Positions 7,854-15,654 of a DNA stretch of 31,324 nt are shown piece by piece. The stretch spans positions 1-31,324 of the forward strand of contig DJJF01000001.1 in the NCBI GenBank assembly GCA_002434005.1. Direction: 5' to 3'. How positions within the stretch are numbered: the stretch's first letter is position 1; the number at the start of each line of letters is the position of its first letter. The position numbers were made by a program, and so were the translations under genes. The stretch comes from Candidatus Saccharibacteria bacterium UBA6575. GTDB taxonomy: Bacteria; Patescibacteriota; Saccharimonadia; Saccharimonadales; Saccharimonadaceae. The notes below the pieces were generated by a model. That model was not told where the DNA came from and did not search any database. It worked only from the letters and a program-made list of their open reading frames with translations.

Positions 7854-8531
7854 CTAACGGTTTCGATACCAAAGAAACCAGTCCAGCTCACGACGCTTGT
7901 TTGGGCGAGCTACAGAGTGTCTTTGAAGTAAAAAGTCTACGAGCTTAACATACTGCTCGTAGTCGCACGACTGACGCATTGCCTCGATTTTGCTATCTAC
8001 AAGTTTAGTCACGGTCTGCCCTTTGCGGAGCTTGGTGTCAGCACCGAAAAACTCTCGGCAATCCGCTAGCGAAAGATAGTCGCCGATATGCTCTTTAACT
8101 ACTTTGTCAAAGATTGAGAAGTCGTCTTTGTTGTAGACGTAGGTATTGTGATAAGTGCAGTATTTACTGAAAAACGAGAACAGATTTAACCCCAAACCGC
8201 TACTCCAGAGAGACAGTTCACTTACAAGCGAAAGGTCGCCAGACGATACTCGTTCATCAAACGGGATGGACTGAATTTTACCAACAATATCTTTGAGGTT
8301 AATGTTTCTCGTACCCTTTTCACCGAGCAGTCTACTTAACTGGGTGGAGTTTTCCATGTCTACAATGGCAATCTTCATAGCAATAACGGCAGAGTCAGTA
8401 TTATCGGGGTATTTTTCAAGCGATTTTTGAGTAAAGCCGTTGTCGATACCGTAGCGAGAATCACCGTACATATCTTGTACGACTTGAGCGAGGTCGGTGT
8501 CTGAAAATACTTTTAGGCTAGGCTCTGGCAT
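7854..8531 (-). CDS. Hypothetical 225-aa protein
   Basis: I do not recognise the family with confidence. The protein is soluble, with no signal peptide. The middle (about residues 108-145) has FFSKYCTYHN followed by FSIFDKVV. That pattern recurs, in my recollection, in small helical proteins of accessory regions (form SKYC-x-H-N ... IYD), some of which have a DNA-glycosylase-like fold. It ends in a basic segment (RPNKRRELDWF). It starts at ATG 8531 with a weak AGAAAGAC before it. The position between DNA-binding small genes and the structured intergenic block suggests mobile-element cargo. Confidence 0.65.
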   Translation of the reverse strand: MPEPSLKVFSDTDLAQVVQDMYGDSRYGIDNGFTQKSLEKYPDNTDSAVIAMKIAIVDMENSTQLSRLLGEKGTRNINLKDIVGKIQSIPFDERVSSGDLSLVSELSLWSSGLGLNLFSFFSKYCTYHNTYVYNKDDFSIFDKVVKEHIGDYLSLADCREFFGADTKLRKGQTVTKLVDSKIEAMRQSCDYEQYVKLVDFLLQRHSVARPNKRRELDWFLWYRNR

Positions 8532-8565
8532 AGTGTCTTTCTACCGAGCAGTGGCCTTAAAAACA

Positions 8566-8692
8566 AAAAAGCAACCACAGCAGGGTTGTTGACACCTTTA
8601 CGCCCATGCTAATGCACGAGTTGCTGTGGCTGCTTTTTGAGCATTAGCCACAGCAAATAATTGCTTCTTGGGCGTTTTATAAAAGTGTCAAC
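8566..8692. repeat. Nested, mutually exclusive inverted repeats; candidate structured RNA or DNA site
   Basis: Four inverted pairs interlock. A: 8566-8582 pairs with 8622-8638 (17 bp, one mismatch, ending in T5). B: GTTGACAC (8588-8595) and CGCCCA (8601-8606) pair with TGGGCG (8669-8674) and GTGTCAAC (8685-8692). C: GCTAATGC (8608-8615) with GCATTAGC (8641-8648). D: TTGCTGTGGCT (8621-8631) with AGCCACAGCAA (8646-8656). A and D compete for the same bases, while B encloses C or D. It may be a switching regulatory RNA, a bidirectional terminator, a small non-autonomous element or a recombination/transfer site. Confidence 0.6.
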
Positions 8693-8847
8693 AGACTGAT
8701 TATAGCAAGCCTACCGCCTAGTAAGCAATTACAACACTGATTTTGCAATAACTGTGGGAGAGCAACCGTTTTTTTAATTTTGGGATAATTTTTATTATAA
8801 ATCTTTAATGCAAAACTAGCCTCCAAATTATGGACTATAATTATTCT
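8693..8847 (+). promoter_or_regulatory. AT-rich leader region with -10 box for the 295-aa gene
   Basis: A perfect TATAAT at 8836-8841 lies exactly 6 nt before ATG 8848, so the message should start at the start codon. No clear -35 is visible. An 8-bp AAGCAATT at 8723-8730 is the inverse of AATTGCTT at 8659-8666 in the preceding repeat block. I see no other structure here. Confidence 0.45.
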
Positions 8848-9735
8848 ATGGCAGATGATAATTTCTACTTCAATTTACTGAATATGGAGCCTGAACTTCG
8901 TGATGCAAACCTTGACCTAATGAATAAGACAACCGCCAACGGTAAAAAGCTCAAGGACGACAAATTGCCATTTTTACTAGAGAGTCCTGCTTTTATTGAG
9001 CGAGTTATCAACGCACGGCGAAAGCTCGGTTTGAAAAATGAAAAAACTATTTACACCGACACCTCGTCATCTACGATACAACGCCTCATGAGAGTCCCGA
9101 CTCGTGAAGAATTAATAGAGTTAGAACTGATTCCTTACAATGCCGAGGAAGCCGTTAAATCACGAGAGTTAATCGAATCACTGTGTAAAGCACTGGAGAC
9201 GGAAAAAGATACTGAGGCGATTAAATCAATCAATAGAGACATCAAGGAAATGACCGAAGGTGCAACCGGCTACCTTGGTTATCACGACGATGAGTCGAGG
9301 AAATACCTCTACCGAGACAATATAATAAAGCAGATTCTTAGAGACTCTTCTCTAGACGAAGCATGGTATGTAATTGTCGAAAATATAGTGCTAAACGGCC
9401 GCCACCCTGATGAGGCGTATTTGGTTCATGTACCGATTGGTGTAACAATCGAGGATATTGCTCCGAACGGGGATGCTATTATTCGAGTCGCGAAAGGATG
9501 CACTAAACAAGAGTATGTGGAGGCTTGGAAGAGTGTATCTCAGCTCACTGGCAAGCCAGCACGACAACCGAAAACAAACTCTGATAATAAAGAACGGGAC
9601 CTTGGCATTATTCGGGATATGAACGCTGGAATGCCGACAACTCAAATTGCATCAAAGTATTTCCCCGGTAAAGCTAAGGACACCGACCTAATCAGTCGCA
9701 TACATAAAATCTATAACCGAAAATCCATTAAGTAA
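8848..9735 (+). CDS. Hypothetical 295-aa protein with a C-terminal helix-turn-helix-like end
   Basis: I do not recognise the family. ATG 8848 is preferred over the in-frame ATG 8830, because the perfect TATAAT (8836-8841) lies between them and would leave 8830 untranscribed. The protein is soluble. Residues about 75-130 are strongly charged and helical. The C-terminal 45 residues (RDLGIIRDMNAGMPTTQIASKY...) read like a helix-turn-helix resembling recombinase or transposase DNA-binding segments. It is the first plus-strand gene before the recombinase cassette. A transcriptional regulator or directionality factor for the element is plausible but unproven. Confidence 0.65.
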   Translation: MADDNFYFNLLNMEPELRDANLDLMNKTTANGKKLKDDKLPFLLESPAFIERVINARRKLGLKNEKTIYTDTSSSTIQRLMRVPTREELIELELIPYNAEEAVKSRELIESLCKALETEKDTEAIKSINRDIKEMTEGATGYLGYHDDESRKYLYRDNIIKQILRDSSLDEAWYVIVENIVLNGRHPDEAYLVHVPIGVTIEDIAPNGDAIIRVAKGCTKQEYVEAWKSVSQLTGKPARQPKTNSDNKERDLGIIRDMNAGMPTTQIASKYFPGKAKDTDLISRIHKIYNRKSIK

Positions 9736-9946
9736 GCTGTCAATTTATCTTTTTTCGGACAGATAATATTCACATTATCCGTCCATGTAATGGCATTTAC
9801 TCTTAATTTATATTAGGTACTGAACACCGAACAGACTTGCTTACTGCTAGCGAGCGGTACGTTCACACAATAAATTAATACTAGCTAGCTTTGACCACCT
9901 TCTAAGAGGAGGCTTGTTAGCTAGTGGCTAAATATAGGGGGCCAAA
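9736..9946. other. Intergenic region with two inverted repeats before the first recombinase
   Basis: GGACAGATAAT (9757-9767) and ATTATCCGTCC (9774-9784) form an 11-bp imperfect palindrome around a 6-nt centre. It lacks a downstream T-run, so an operator or recombinase site fits better than a terminator. Further on, ACTAGCTA (9880-9887) pairs with TAGCTAGT (9918-9925), and inside it CCACCT (9895-9900) can face AGGAGG (9907-9912). The SD actually in position to serve ATG 9947 is AGGGGG near 9936, itself between TGGC (9925-9928) and GCCA (9941-9944). Confidence 0.5.
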
Positions 9947-10720
9947 ATGGCATCAGAACAAAAAGTAAAAGCGGTTGCGTATTTACGCACCAATAAAAGC
10001 GAAGTCGGCGACCAGCTCGGCGACCTCCACATTCAACATCAAAACATCAAGAAATTTGCGGAGGACCACAGACTCACTCTCGTAAAGAGCTTCGACGACT
10101 TCGGTAGCAGTAAAAAATCCAGGCTTTACGATGTCGTGGACTACTGCCGCTCCAACGGTCAAATCAGCACGGTGGTTGCGACGACCCAAACTAGAATCTC
10201 TCGTAATGTAGAGGAGTTCAGACAGTGGGAGTTAATATTCGCTGCTATTGGCGTGGATTTAAAGTTCTTGCAACAGTCAGTTATGGGTGATTCGGAAGAG
10301 TTCATGAAACATCTCATGGCTTCAATAAGCAAACAGGATTCGGAAAATCGCAGTAAGTTTATCAAGCGTGGAATCTTGAATAGGGTCCAGGCTGGTTATT
10401 CTGTGCAAAAACCTCCCATGGGCTACGTAAGGACTTCTGAGCGAGGACTGTTTGCAAAAGACCGCGACTCGGCTATCCATCTTCGGAGTAGTATTGCACG
10501 TTTCTTAGATGGCGAAGCAAGCTATGATGACTTGCGACGAGCGGTGTCTATGCTTTTTTCAAAAGACAAGCCGTTGAGCAGTGGTAAGTTTAAGGCGATT
10601 GTCACAAATCCGTATTATGCTGGATACGTCTGCTACGACGGCAAGCAGTATCAAGGTTTACACGAGCCTCTATTGACTGTTGCCGAATACAAAAAACTAG
10701 TCAACCTACTGGGCAAATAA
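9947..10720 (+). CDS. Serine recombinase homologue lacking the catalytic serine
   Basis: This 257-aa protein has a serine-recombinase catalytic domain (residues about 8-150) followed by part of the DNA-binding Recombinase domain. It has no zinc ribbon or long coiled coil, so it is about half the usual large-recombinase length. The motif that normally reads Y-x-R-x-S here reads YLRTN (12-16), with Asn16 at the nucleophile position. Other family residues remain, including TRISRN (81-86) and an ENRSKF helix. Ser18 is two residues off and is not in the usual place. It therefore probably binds DNA but cannot cut. It is co-oriented with the 71-aa gene (20-nt gap) and the full recombinase, which suggests it is a regulatory or architectural partner. 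Confidence 0.85.
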   Translation: MASEQKVKAVAYLRTNKSEVGDQLGDLHIQHQNIKKFAEDHRLTLVKSFDDFGSSKKSRLYDVVDYCRSNGQISTVVATTQTRISRNVEEFRQWELIFAAIGVDLKFLQQSVMGDSEEFMKHLMASISKQDSENRSKFIKRGILNRVQAGYSVQKPPMGYVRTSERGLFAKDRDSAIHLRSSIARFLDGEASYDDLRRAVSMLFSKDKPLSSGKFKAIVTNPYYAGYVCYDGKQYQGLHEPLLTVAEYKKLVNLLGK

Positions 10721-10740
10721 TCCCGTAGGAATACGTCACC

Positions 10741-10956
10741 ATGTCTGAGTATTCGATGACAAAACAGGAGAAAAAAGCGATTCCAGCCCAGCTTGAGGGA
10801 GCGTTAATCATCTCCTTAAAAGAAGCCCGAAAGATTATGGGTGTCGATGCTCGGACACTGAGTGATGATGAGTTGACGATTGAGATATGGCGATTAATGG
10901 AAGTTGCTTCGGATTTATTAAAATTAACTCCACCTCTGACAGAAAAGCAATTATAA
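10741..10956 (+). CDS. Small 71-aa protein between the two recombinases
   Basis: I do not recognise it. It is a small helical protein (MSEYSMTKQEKK...) with an amphipathic middle (ARKIMGVDARTLSDDEL) and no membrane segment. It sits 20 nt after the first recombinase and 14 nt before the second, on the same strand, with a weak AGGA before the start. Such a location is typical of accessory factors of recombinase cassettes, for example excision-directionality factors. That role is inferred from context. Confidence 0.6.
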   Translation: MSEYSMTKQEKKAIPAQLEGALIISLKEARKIMGVDARTLSDDELTIEIWRLMEVASDLLKLTPPLTEKQL

Positions 10957-10970
10957 TATAGTTATAAAAC

Positions 10971-12551
10971 ATGTTAGATATTAAGCAAACAAAACCACCT
11001 AAGCAAAAAGCCCTCGGCTATCTGCGTATTTCCGACCAAAAGCAAATCAAAGGCGAAAGTAAACACAACCAAAAAGAATCAATTAAGAAATATGCCCTTG
11101 CTAATAATATAGAGGTCGTGGAATGGTTCTACGACGAAGCCAAATCAGGCAAAAACACAGAGCGTGAAGAGCTACAAAAACTAATCAAAACCGCCCTCAA
11201 AATGAAGGGCGTTATTGATTATGTGATTGTTTACAAAATGAACCGAGCAAGTCGTGACTTAAATAGCTACATTACGGGTATGCGCTCAATCCTTGCCTCT
11301 AAAGGTATCAAGGTACGGTCTGCGACTGAGCAGTTCGATGATTCGCCTATGGGCAATTTTATGGAAAACCTTTACGTCATGGTCGGCCAACTTGATAACG
11401 AGAATAAACGAGATACCGTAACAGACAATATGACACGTCTTGCTCGGCAGGGTTATTGGCAGCATAAGCCACCTCGTGGCTATAAGACAGTAAAAATCAA
11501 GAACTCGGATGGACAGGACAGACCCTCGCTTGCGCCGAATTCGGAAGCGCCAATTGTTGAGAAGATTCTAGTGAGGTTTAACCGTGGTGACATCATTATA
11601 GCAGAGCTATGTCGGTACGCTACCAGAGAGGGCTTTCTTAATACCGAGGGCAAGCCAATAACGCAGGAAGTTATGACAAAGATGATTAAACGACCTGAAT
11701 ACGCGGGGTTTGTTTGTGATAAGTTTACGAACTACGAAGTCGTTGCGGGCAAGCACAAAGGATTAATCACGGAGACCGTGTATTGGCAAAATCAAGAGAT
11801 TCTTAAACAGAAAAACAAGTCGTATCTCATAGGTCTAAAACATCAGAAAATTAACGAGGTGGTACCTCTGCGTCGGTTCATCCTTTGCGTCAACTGCCAC
11901 AAGCCCCTCACAAGTAGTGCTCCAGGCGGTGAATATCGTTACTTCTGTCATCGACCAGTTTGCCGCGGCACAGGCTCGATTACGGCCTCTGACGCACACA
12001 ATAGGTTCGAGGAGCTACTGGCGAACGTCACGCCACGACCCTCTACAATCAAACTGATGAAAGAAATCTTACTACGAACATCAGTCAAAGAGCTCGGTAA
12101 CTTAAATCGTGATTTATCAGACTTGCATGAAAAGGTGGACGGCCTTTCAGCTGAACGTCTAGCCGCGATACGCAAAAACCTTAGGGGCGGATTGGACGAT
12201 GGCATTAAAGATGAGGTGGTTAACGCGATTGATGCCGAGAAGCTAGAGTTGAATGCGCAAATTAATACACTCAAGCAACAACAAATGCTTAGCGAAGCGA
12301 ACATTGAGTACGCACTAAACTTCATGGAGAACATTTCAAAACAGTGGTCTGACGCCTCTTTAGACTTGAAGCTAAAAATGCAGGAACTAATCTTTCCAAA
12401 GGGCTTTGTGTATGACATCAAGAACGATAACTTTATAATTAACGAAATCAGCCCGCTTTATAGAGGTAATCCTACTATAAAACAGGCTGATGACGCAGAA
12501 AATTCTGTTATGGTGACCCTACCGGGAATCGAACCCGGATTGCCAGGATGA
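10971..12551 (+). CDS. Large serine recombinase (site-specific integrase)
   Basis: This 526-aa protein has the full large-serine-recombinase order. The catalytic domain has YLRIS (nucleophile Ser21, Arg19) and NRASRD (Arg92, Arg95). A Recombinase DNA-binding domain (about 165-260) follows. A zinc ribbon (CVNC ... FCHRPVC, about 303-335) and a coiled coil (about 370-460) come last. It should integrate and excise the element by cutting attachment sites through a 5' phosphoserine link. No SD is obvious, and a TATAAT at 10952-10957 could start a short-leader transcript. The last 41 nt of the reading frame lie inside the tRNA-Glu gene on the other strand, so the final 13 residues (MVTLPGIEPGLPG) are supplied by the attachment site. 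Confidence 0.92.
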   Translation: MLDIKQTKPPKQKALGYLRISDQKQIKGESKHNQKESIKKYALANNIEVVEWFYDEAKSGKNTEREELQKLIKTALKMKGVIDYVIVYKMNRASRDLNSYITGMRSILASKGIKVRSATEQFDDSPMGNFMENLYVMVGQLDNENKRDTVTDNMTRLARQGYWQHKPPRGYKTVKIKNSDGQDRPSLAPNSEAPIVEKILVRFNRGDIIIAELCRYATREGFLNTEGKPITQEVMTKMIKRPEYAGFVCDKFTNYEVVAGKHKGLITETVYWQNQEILKQKNKSYLIGLKHQKINEVVPLRRFILCVNCHKPLTSSAPGGEYRYFCHRPVCRGTGSITASDAHNRFEELLANVTPRPSTIKLMKEILLRTSVKELGNLNRDLSDLHEKVDGLSAERLAAIRKNLRGGLDDGIKDEVVNAIDAEKLELNAQINTLKQQQMLSEANIEYALNFMENISKQWSDASLDLKLKMQELIFPKGFVYDIKNDNFIINEISPLYRGNPTIKQADDAENSVMVTLPGIEPGLPG

Positions 12552-12585
12552 GAACCTGATGTCCTAACCGTTAGACGATAGGGCC
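12511..12585 (-). tRNA. tRNA-Glu (anticodon CTC)
   Basis: The minus strand folds as a complete cloverleaf. The acceptor arm is GGCCCTA against TAGGGTC, the D arm reads CGTCTAACGGTTAGGAC, and the anticodon loop TTCTCAT has CTC (12550-12552). The T arm is CCGGGTTCGAATCCCGG, and CCA (12511-12513) is encoded. It lies 35 nt downstream of the response regulator gene on the same strand. Its 3' end faces the large serine recombinase gene, so the tRNA is the probable attachment site of the element to its left. Confidence 0.95.
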
Positions 12586-12620
12586 GCTTGATTTACTCTA
12601 GCAAAATCGACCCCTGTTGT

Positions 12621-13004
12621 CTAGGCGCTGGCGCCGAGCTTTTCGATGATCGCGAGCAGCTTTTTTGGTGTTATCTCAGCCTTTATCAAATAGCCGTCTG
12701 CATGCTTTTCCATGTTGTTTCGAGCTTCTTCTGTTTGATCGAAGTTTGTTAGCACGACTACTTTTGTGCCAGGTATCAGATCGTCCACACCACCGCGTAG
12801 AATTTGTAGTATTTCACTGCCGCGACGCTCTGGAAGCATGACATCGAGTAACATTAAGTCATATGGTCGATTACGTGCTGCGATGAGTCCGTCGTTGCCG
12901 TCAACCATCCAATCGACATCATACCCTGCATTTTTGAGACTTCGTACATACATTTCGCCAATAAATCGGTCGTCTTCGATAATAAGGATCGTTTTTATAG
13001 CCAT
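12621..13004 (-). CDS. Single-domain response regulator (CheY-like receiver)
   Basis: This 127-aa protein is a bare receiver domain with the acidic pair D11-D12, phospho-acceptor D54 in LLDVMLP, T86 and K108. There is no DNA-binding output domain, so it must act through protein contacts or as a phosphate relay. It lies 13 nt downstream of the histidine kinase gene, its likely partner. A separate -10 box TATAAT occupies the gap, with exactly 6 nt before the ATG, so it can also be made alone from a leaderless transcript. The tRNA-Glu gene follows on the same strand. Confidence 0.92.
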   Translation of the reverse strand: MAIKTILIIEDDRFIGEMYVRSLKNAGYDVDWMVDGNDGLIAARNRPYDLMLLDVMLPERRGSEILQILRGGVDDLIPGTKVVVLTNFDQTEEARNNMEKHADGYLIKAEITPKKLLAIIEKLGASA

Positions 13005-13010
13005 GATGTT

Positions 13011-13016
13011 ATTATA
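13011..13016 (-). promoter_or_regulatory. -10 box of the response regulator gene (leaderless)
   Basis: A perfect TATAAT on the minus strand, with 6 nt (13005-13010) to the ATG at 13004. It fits entirely within the 13-nt gap after the kinase stop codon. Confidence 0.55.
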
Positions 13017-13017
13017 C

Positions 13018-14559
13018 CTATCCCCTGAATGCCCCGTGGTTTTTTATCCAACCGTCGGATGAGCGTTCGATAAAGTCTTGATTGTTGTTACCGAGAGCCT
13101 TAAGTTTATCTGCAACGGTAGCATAGATAGGCAGACTAACGATGAATGTTGATCCACGACCCTCAACGCTTTTTACGCTTATCTTACCGCCGTTGCTTTC
13201 AACGATCGCCTTAGAAATATATAAACCAATTCCGGTGCCGGCTACGGTCTCGCGTGACCTGTGCGAACGATAGAATTTATGGAACAGATTGCCTATGACG
13301 TTAGACGGCATACCAATACCGTGATCCGTTACGGAGACGTCAACGAAATTACCGTTTACGGCTGCGATTACCTCGATTGACCCTCCGTCGTTTGAATATT
13401 TAATCGCGTTATCAATTAAGTTACCGAATACCTCGGTCATACTGTTTAAATCTGCGGCGATATTTGGAAGATTGGCGGGAATATTGACGCTTAGTAGGCG
13501 CTGCTGAGCACTCGCTCGGAGCTGCATGTCATCTGCGATTGTGGCGTAAATGTTTGCGACATTCTGTTCACCAATGTGAATCTTTAGATGCCGACGGTCA
13601 AAACGACTGGCGTTCAAGATATTATTAACGTATCCGCTTAAGCGATTCGCGCTTACGATGAGTCGCTGGAACAATTCTTTTTGGTCACCGGTTGTAATAG
13701 CTGCCAGCTCGTCGTTCAAAGAATCTAAGTAACCGCGTATAACGGTGATTGGACCACGTAACTCGTGTGCGGCGAAAGCGATGAAATCAAGGTCGTCATC
13801 CTCTGGCTGGTACTGATTGGTGTTATCGAATAAGGTGATGATTGTTTCGGCTTCACTGCCCTTATCGTACGACACATATACATCGAATAGCCGACGATCG
13901 GGTTCGCCTGTTAATTTGTTAGCGATCCGCCGCCAAACTTTCTCGGCATGAACATCATGCTCGCCGCGCTCCGCGACCCATTCGGTTATGTTCTGGTCAA
14001 CATCGAATATTAGCTCGAGAGACTTTTTGCCGTTGCCGTCTATTAGTACTGGCGCACTTTGGTTGGCGTATATAATTTGTCCGTTGGAGTCGAGCATGAC
14101 AATTCCTGTGGCAGTATGATTCAGCTGTGCTGCAATATTGGCGTAGGGCGCGCCGCTTTTTTCATCGCTGCGAGGCGATGACCCTTGACTCATTGCAAGG
14201 TCGTATATTTGCTTGAGGAGTGGTCGTAAACGGCTACGCATGTAAAATCCGTCATTGAGATTTGGCGGAGTCAACCCAGTTGGCTCGCCCGCTATATGCA
14301 CCAGTGCGCTAGAAAGATCTTTTAGTGGGCGCATTGCAAGTAAAGTGATAATGACCGTTAGGGCCAGCGAAGCCGCACTCATGACAACTACAAGAGCCCA
14401 CGCGTCTAAGGGTAAGTCAGGATATAGCGTCAAAACGATAGCCACAATAGCAACACAGACTGTGAGCTGCGCGAGAACAGCACGTGTCATAGTAACGCGG
14501 CGATATCTGGGCCAGAATCTGTTTAATAGCTCGCCTTCAGCGGCACTTTTTACTGCCAT
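13018..14559 (-). CDS. Membrane-bound sensor histidine kinase
   Basis: This 513-aa protein has two membrane segments (about 24-46 and 56-76) with almost no loop between them, so there is little extracytoplasmic sensor. A PAS-like domain lies at about 138-250. The HisKA helix has AHELRGP with phospho-acceptor His265. The ATPase domain has N-box N384 (GNLIDNAIKYS), G1 DHGIGM (412-417) and G2 GTGIGL (441-446). All catalytic parts are intact. The start ATG overlaps the last 10 nt of the DUF3048 gene, so translation is coupled. Its partner is the CheY-like protein just downstream. The signal is probably sensed in the membrane or by the PAS domain. Confidence 0.93.
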   Translation of the reverse strand: MAVKSAAEGELLNRFWPRYRRVTMTRAVLAQLTVCVAIVAIVLTLYPDLPLDAWALVVVMSAASLALTVIITLLAMRPLKDLSSALVHIAGEPTGLTPPNLNDGFYMRSRLRPLLKQIYDLAMSQGSSPRSDEKSGAPYANIAAQLNHTATGIVMLDSNGQIIYANQSAPVLIDGNGKKSLELIFDVDQNITEWVAERGEHDVHAEKVWRRIANKLTGEPDRRLFDVYVSYDKGSEAETIITLFDNTNQYQPEDDDLDFIAFAAHELRGPITVIRGYLDSLNDELAAITTGDQKELFQRLIVSANRLSGYVNNILNASRFDRRHLKIHIGEQNVANIYATIADDMQLRASAQQRLLSVNIPANLPNIAADLNSMTEVFGNLIDNAIKYSNDGGSIEVIAAVNGNFVDVSVTDHGIGMPSNVIGNLFHKFYRSHRSRETVAGTGIGLYISKAIVESNGGKISVKSVEGRGSTFIVSLPIYATVADKLKALGNNNQDFIERSSDGWIKNHGAFRG

Positions 14560-15647
14560 GTCACGTTCCCGTTACTGGTTGGAATGGCGGATATCCAGGT
14601 AGTCCCACGCGCAAGCTTGAACGGCGCACCGGCGCCATCAACGAATCGTAACTGCGCCTCGCGGCTATCTTTGTACCATGTGACTTTATTTGCGTGGCCA
14701 TTCTGAAAAATCATTGCTTCACCACTTCCAGTGGTCGTAATGCTTTCGCGGTACCCATCTTCCATGACGCGTGTCATCGCAACCCGAAGCGCAATCACAA
14801 CTTTTGCCTGGATTTGCCCAGCTTCACGATCAAGATGGGGGGCACCCGCTTGAGAGCGTGAGTACATCTTGCTGGATGCATCGTATTTGTACGAAGAATT
14901 GTAGAGGGGACCACTAATTTTTAAATCTACTGCTGTGCCGTCTTGAACAGGATCTTTTTCGTCGTCCGCCCGGTCGAACGGTTTGGGCTCCGAGGAGTTA
15001 TAACCCTTAGCGCTGTTTAGTTCGCTTAGCTTTGAGAAACTGGTGTACACGTTGTGAGGTGCATATCGATCGCTTGCACGGCGATAGTAGCTGGCATTAA
15101 AGAACTGGTCAATATCCCGGTAGCCGCCATTTCGTACTAATTGTAAGGCTGCCGCACTACCGCCAACGTGTGCCACGGACGCATTGTACGGCGTAAGCCA
15201 GTCAACATAGTACATTCGGATGCTACGGACAGGACCAATGACTTCAGGCTGGTGCTGCTGGTATAGCGCAAGAAACCTCGTGATGCCACCTTCAGCCACG
15301 GCTTCATATACGATTTCGGCATCTTTAAGTCCAGATTGTGGGCGTGCGTCCGGACTGTTTTCGAGCATAATCGCGGTCACGGCTTTGGTTGTTGCGCCTT
15401 GATCGGAGACCGGCTCACCCGTTAATGGAGAGTAGTAGATAGTTTTAGGTTTTTCGACAATTTTTTGCGACTTCGTAGCGGTCACTTTTTTTGGTTCAGG
15501 TTTTTGCCATAATATGGCTGCGGTTGTAAGGCTGCCGGCAATGACTAAACCTACTGCGCCAATTGCATACGCACGCGCTGGATGTTTTTGGATCCAGGAT
15601 TTAAAGCGCTCGAGAGGGTTTGGTTTCTTTTGAGAATCGGGCAACAT
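14550..15647 (-). CDS. DUF3048 (YerB-like) membrane-anchored extracytoplasmic protein
   Basis: This 365-aa protein has one N-terminal membrane anchor (about 28-47) and then a conserved DUF3048 domain, recognisable by ENSPDARPQSGL, YEAVAEGGITRFLALYQ and GPVRSIRMYYVDW. YerB-type proteins are exported or lipid-anchored. Their function is uncertain, with links to cell-wall or sporulation-associated processes. No lipobox cysteine is visible, so this copy is probably a signal-anchored protein. A -10 TATACT (15655-15660), of extended TGG-TATACT type, stands 7 nt before the ATG, implying a leaderless message. Its operon partner, overlapping by 10 nt, is the histidine kinase, which hints at an envelope-sensing role. 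Confidence 0.9.
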   Translation of the reverse strand: MLPDSQKKPNPLERFKSWIQKHPARAYAIGAVGLVIAGSLTTAAILWQKPEPKKVTATKSQKIVEKPKTIYYSPLTGEPVSDQGATTKAVTAIMLENSPDARPQSGLKDAEIVYEAVAEGGITRFLALYQQHQPEVIGPVRSIRMYYVDWLTPYNASVAHVGGSAAALQLVRNGGYRDIDQFFNASYYRRASDRYAPHNVYTSFSKLSELNSAKGYNSSEPKPFDRADDEKDPVQDGTAVDLKISGPLYNSSYKYDASSKMYSRSQAGAPHLDREAGQIQAKVVIALRVAMTRVMEDGYRESITTTGSGEAMIFQNGHANKVTWYKDSREAQLRFVDGAGAPFKLARGTTWISAIPTSNGNVTWQ

Positions 15648-15654
15648 TGCCCTA

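Noticed and set aside
8566..8692. Integron attC site
   Set aside because: The arms do not fit the RYYYAAC/GTTRRRY core and no integron integrase is present.
8830..8847. ATG 8830 as start of the 295-aa gene
   Set aside because: The perfect -10 TATAAT lies between 8830 and 8848, so 8830 would not be transcribed from this promoter.
12511..12551. The last 13 residues of the integrase as a real domain
   Set aside because: They are the antisense of a tRNA (a well-known LPGIEPG-type artefact of reading antisense tRNA). They may be translated but are unlikely to be a conserved domain.
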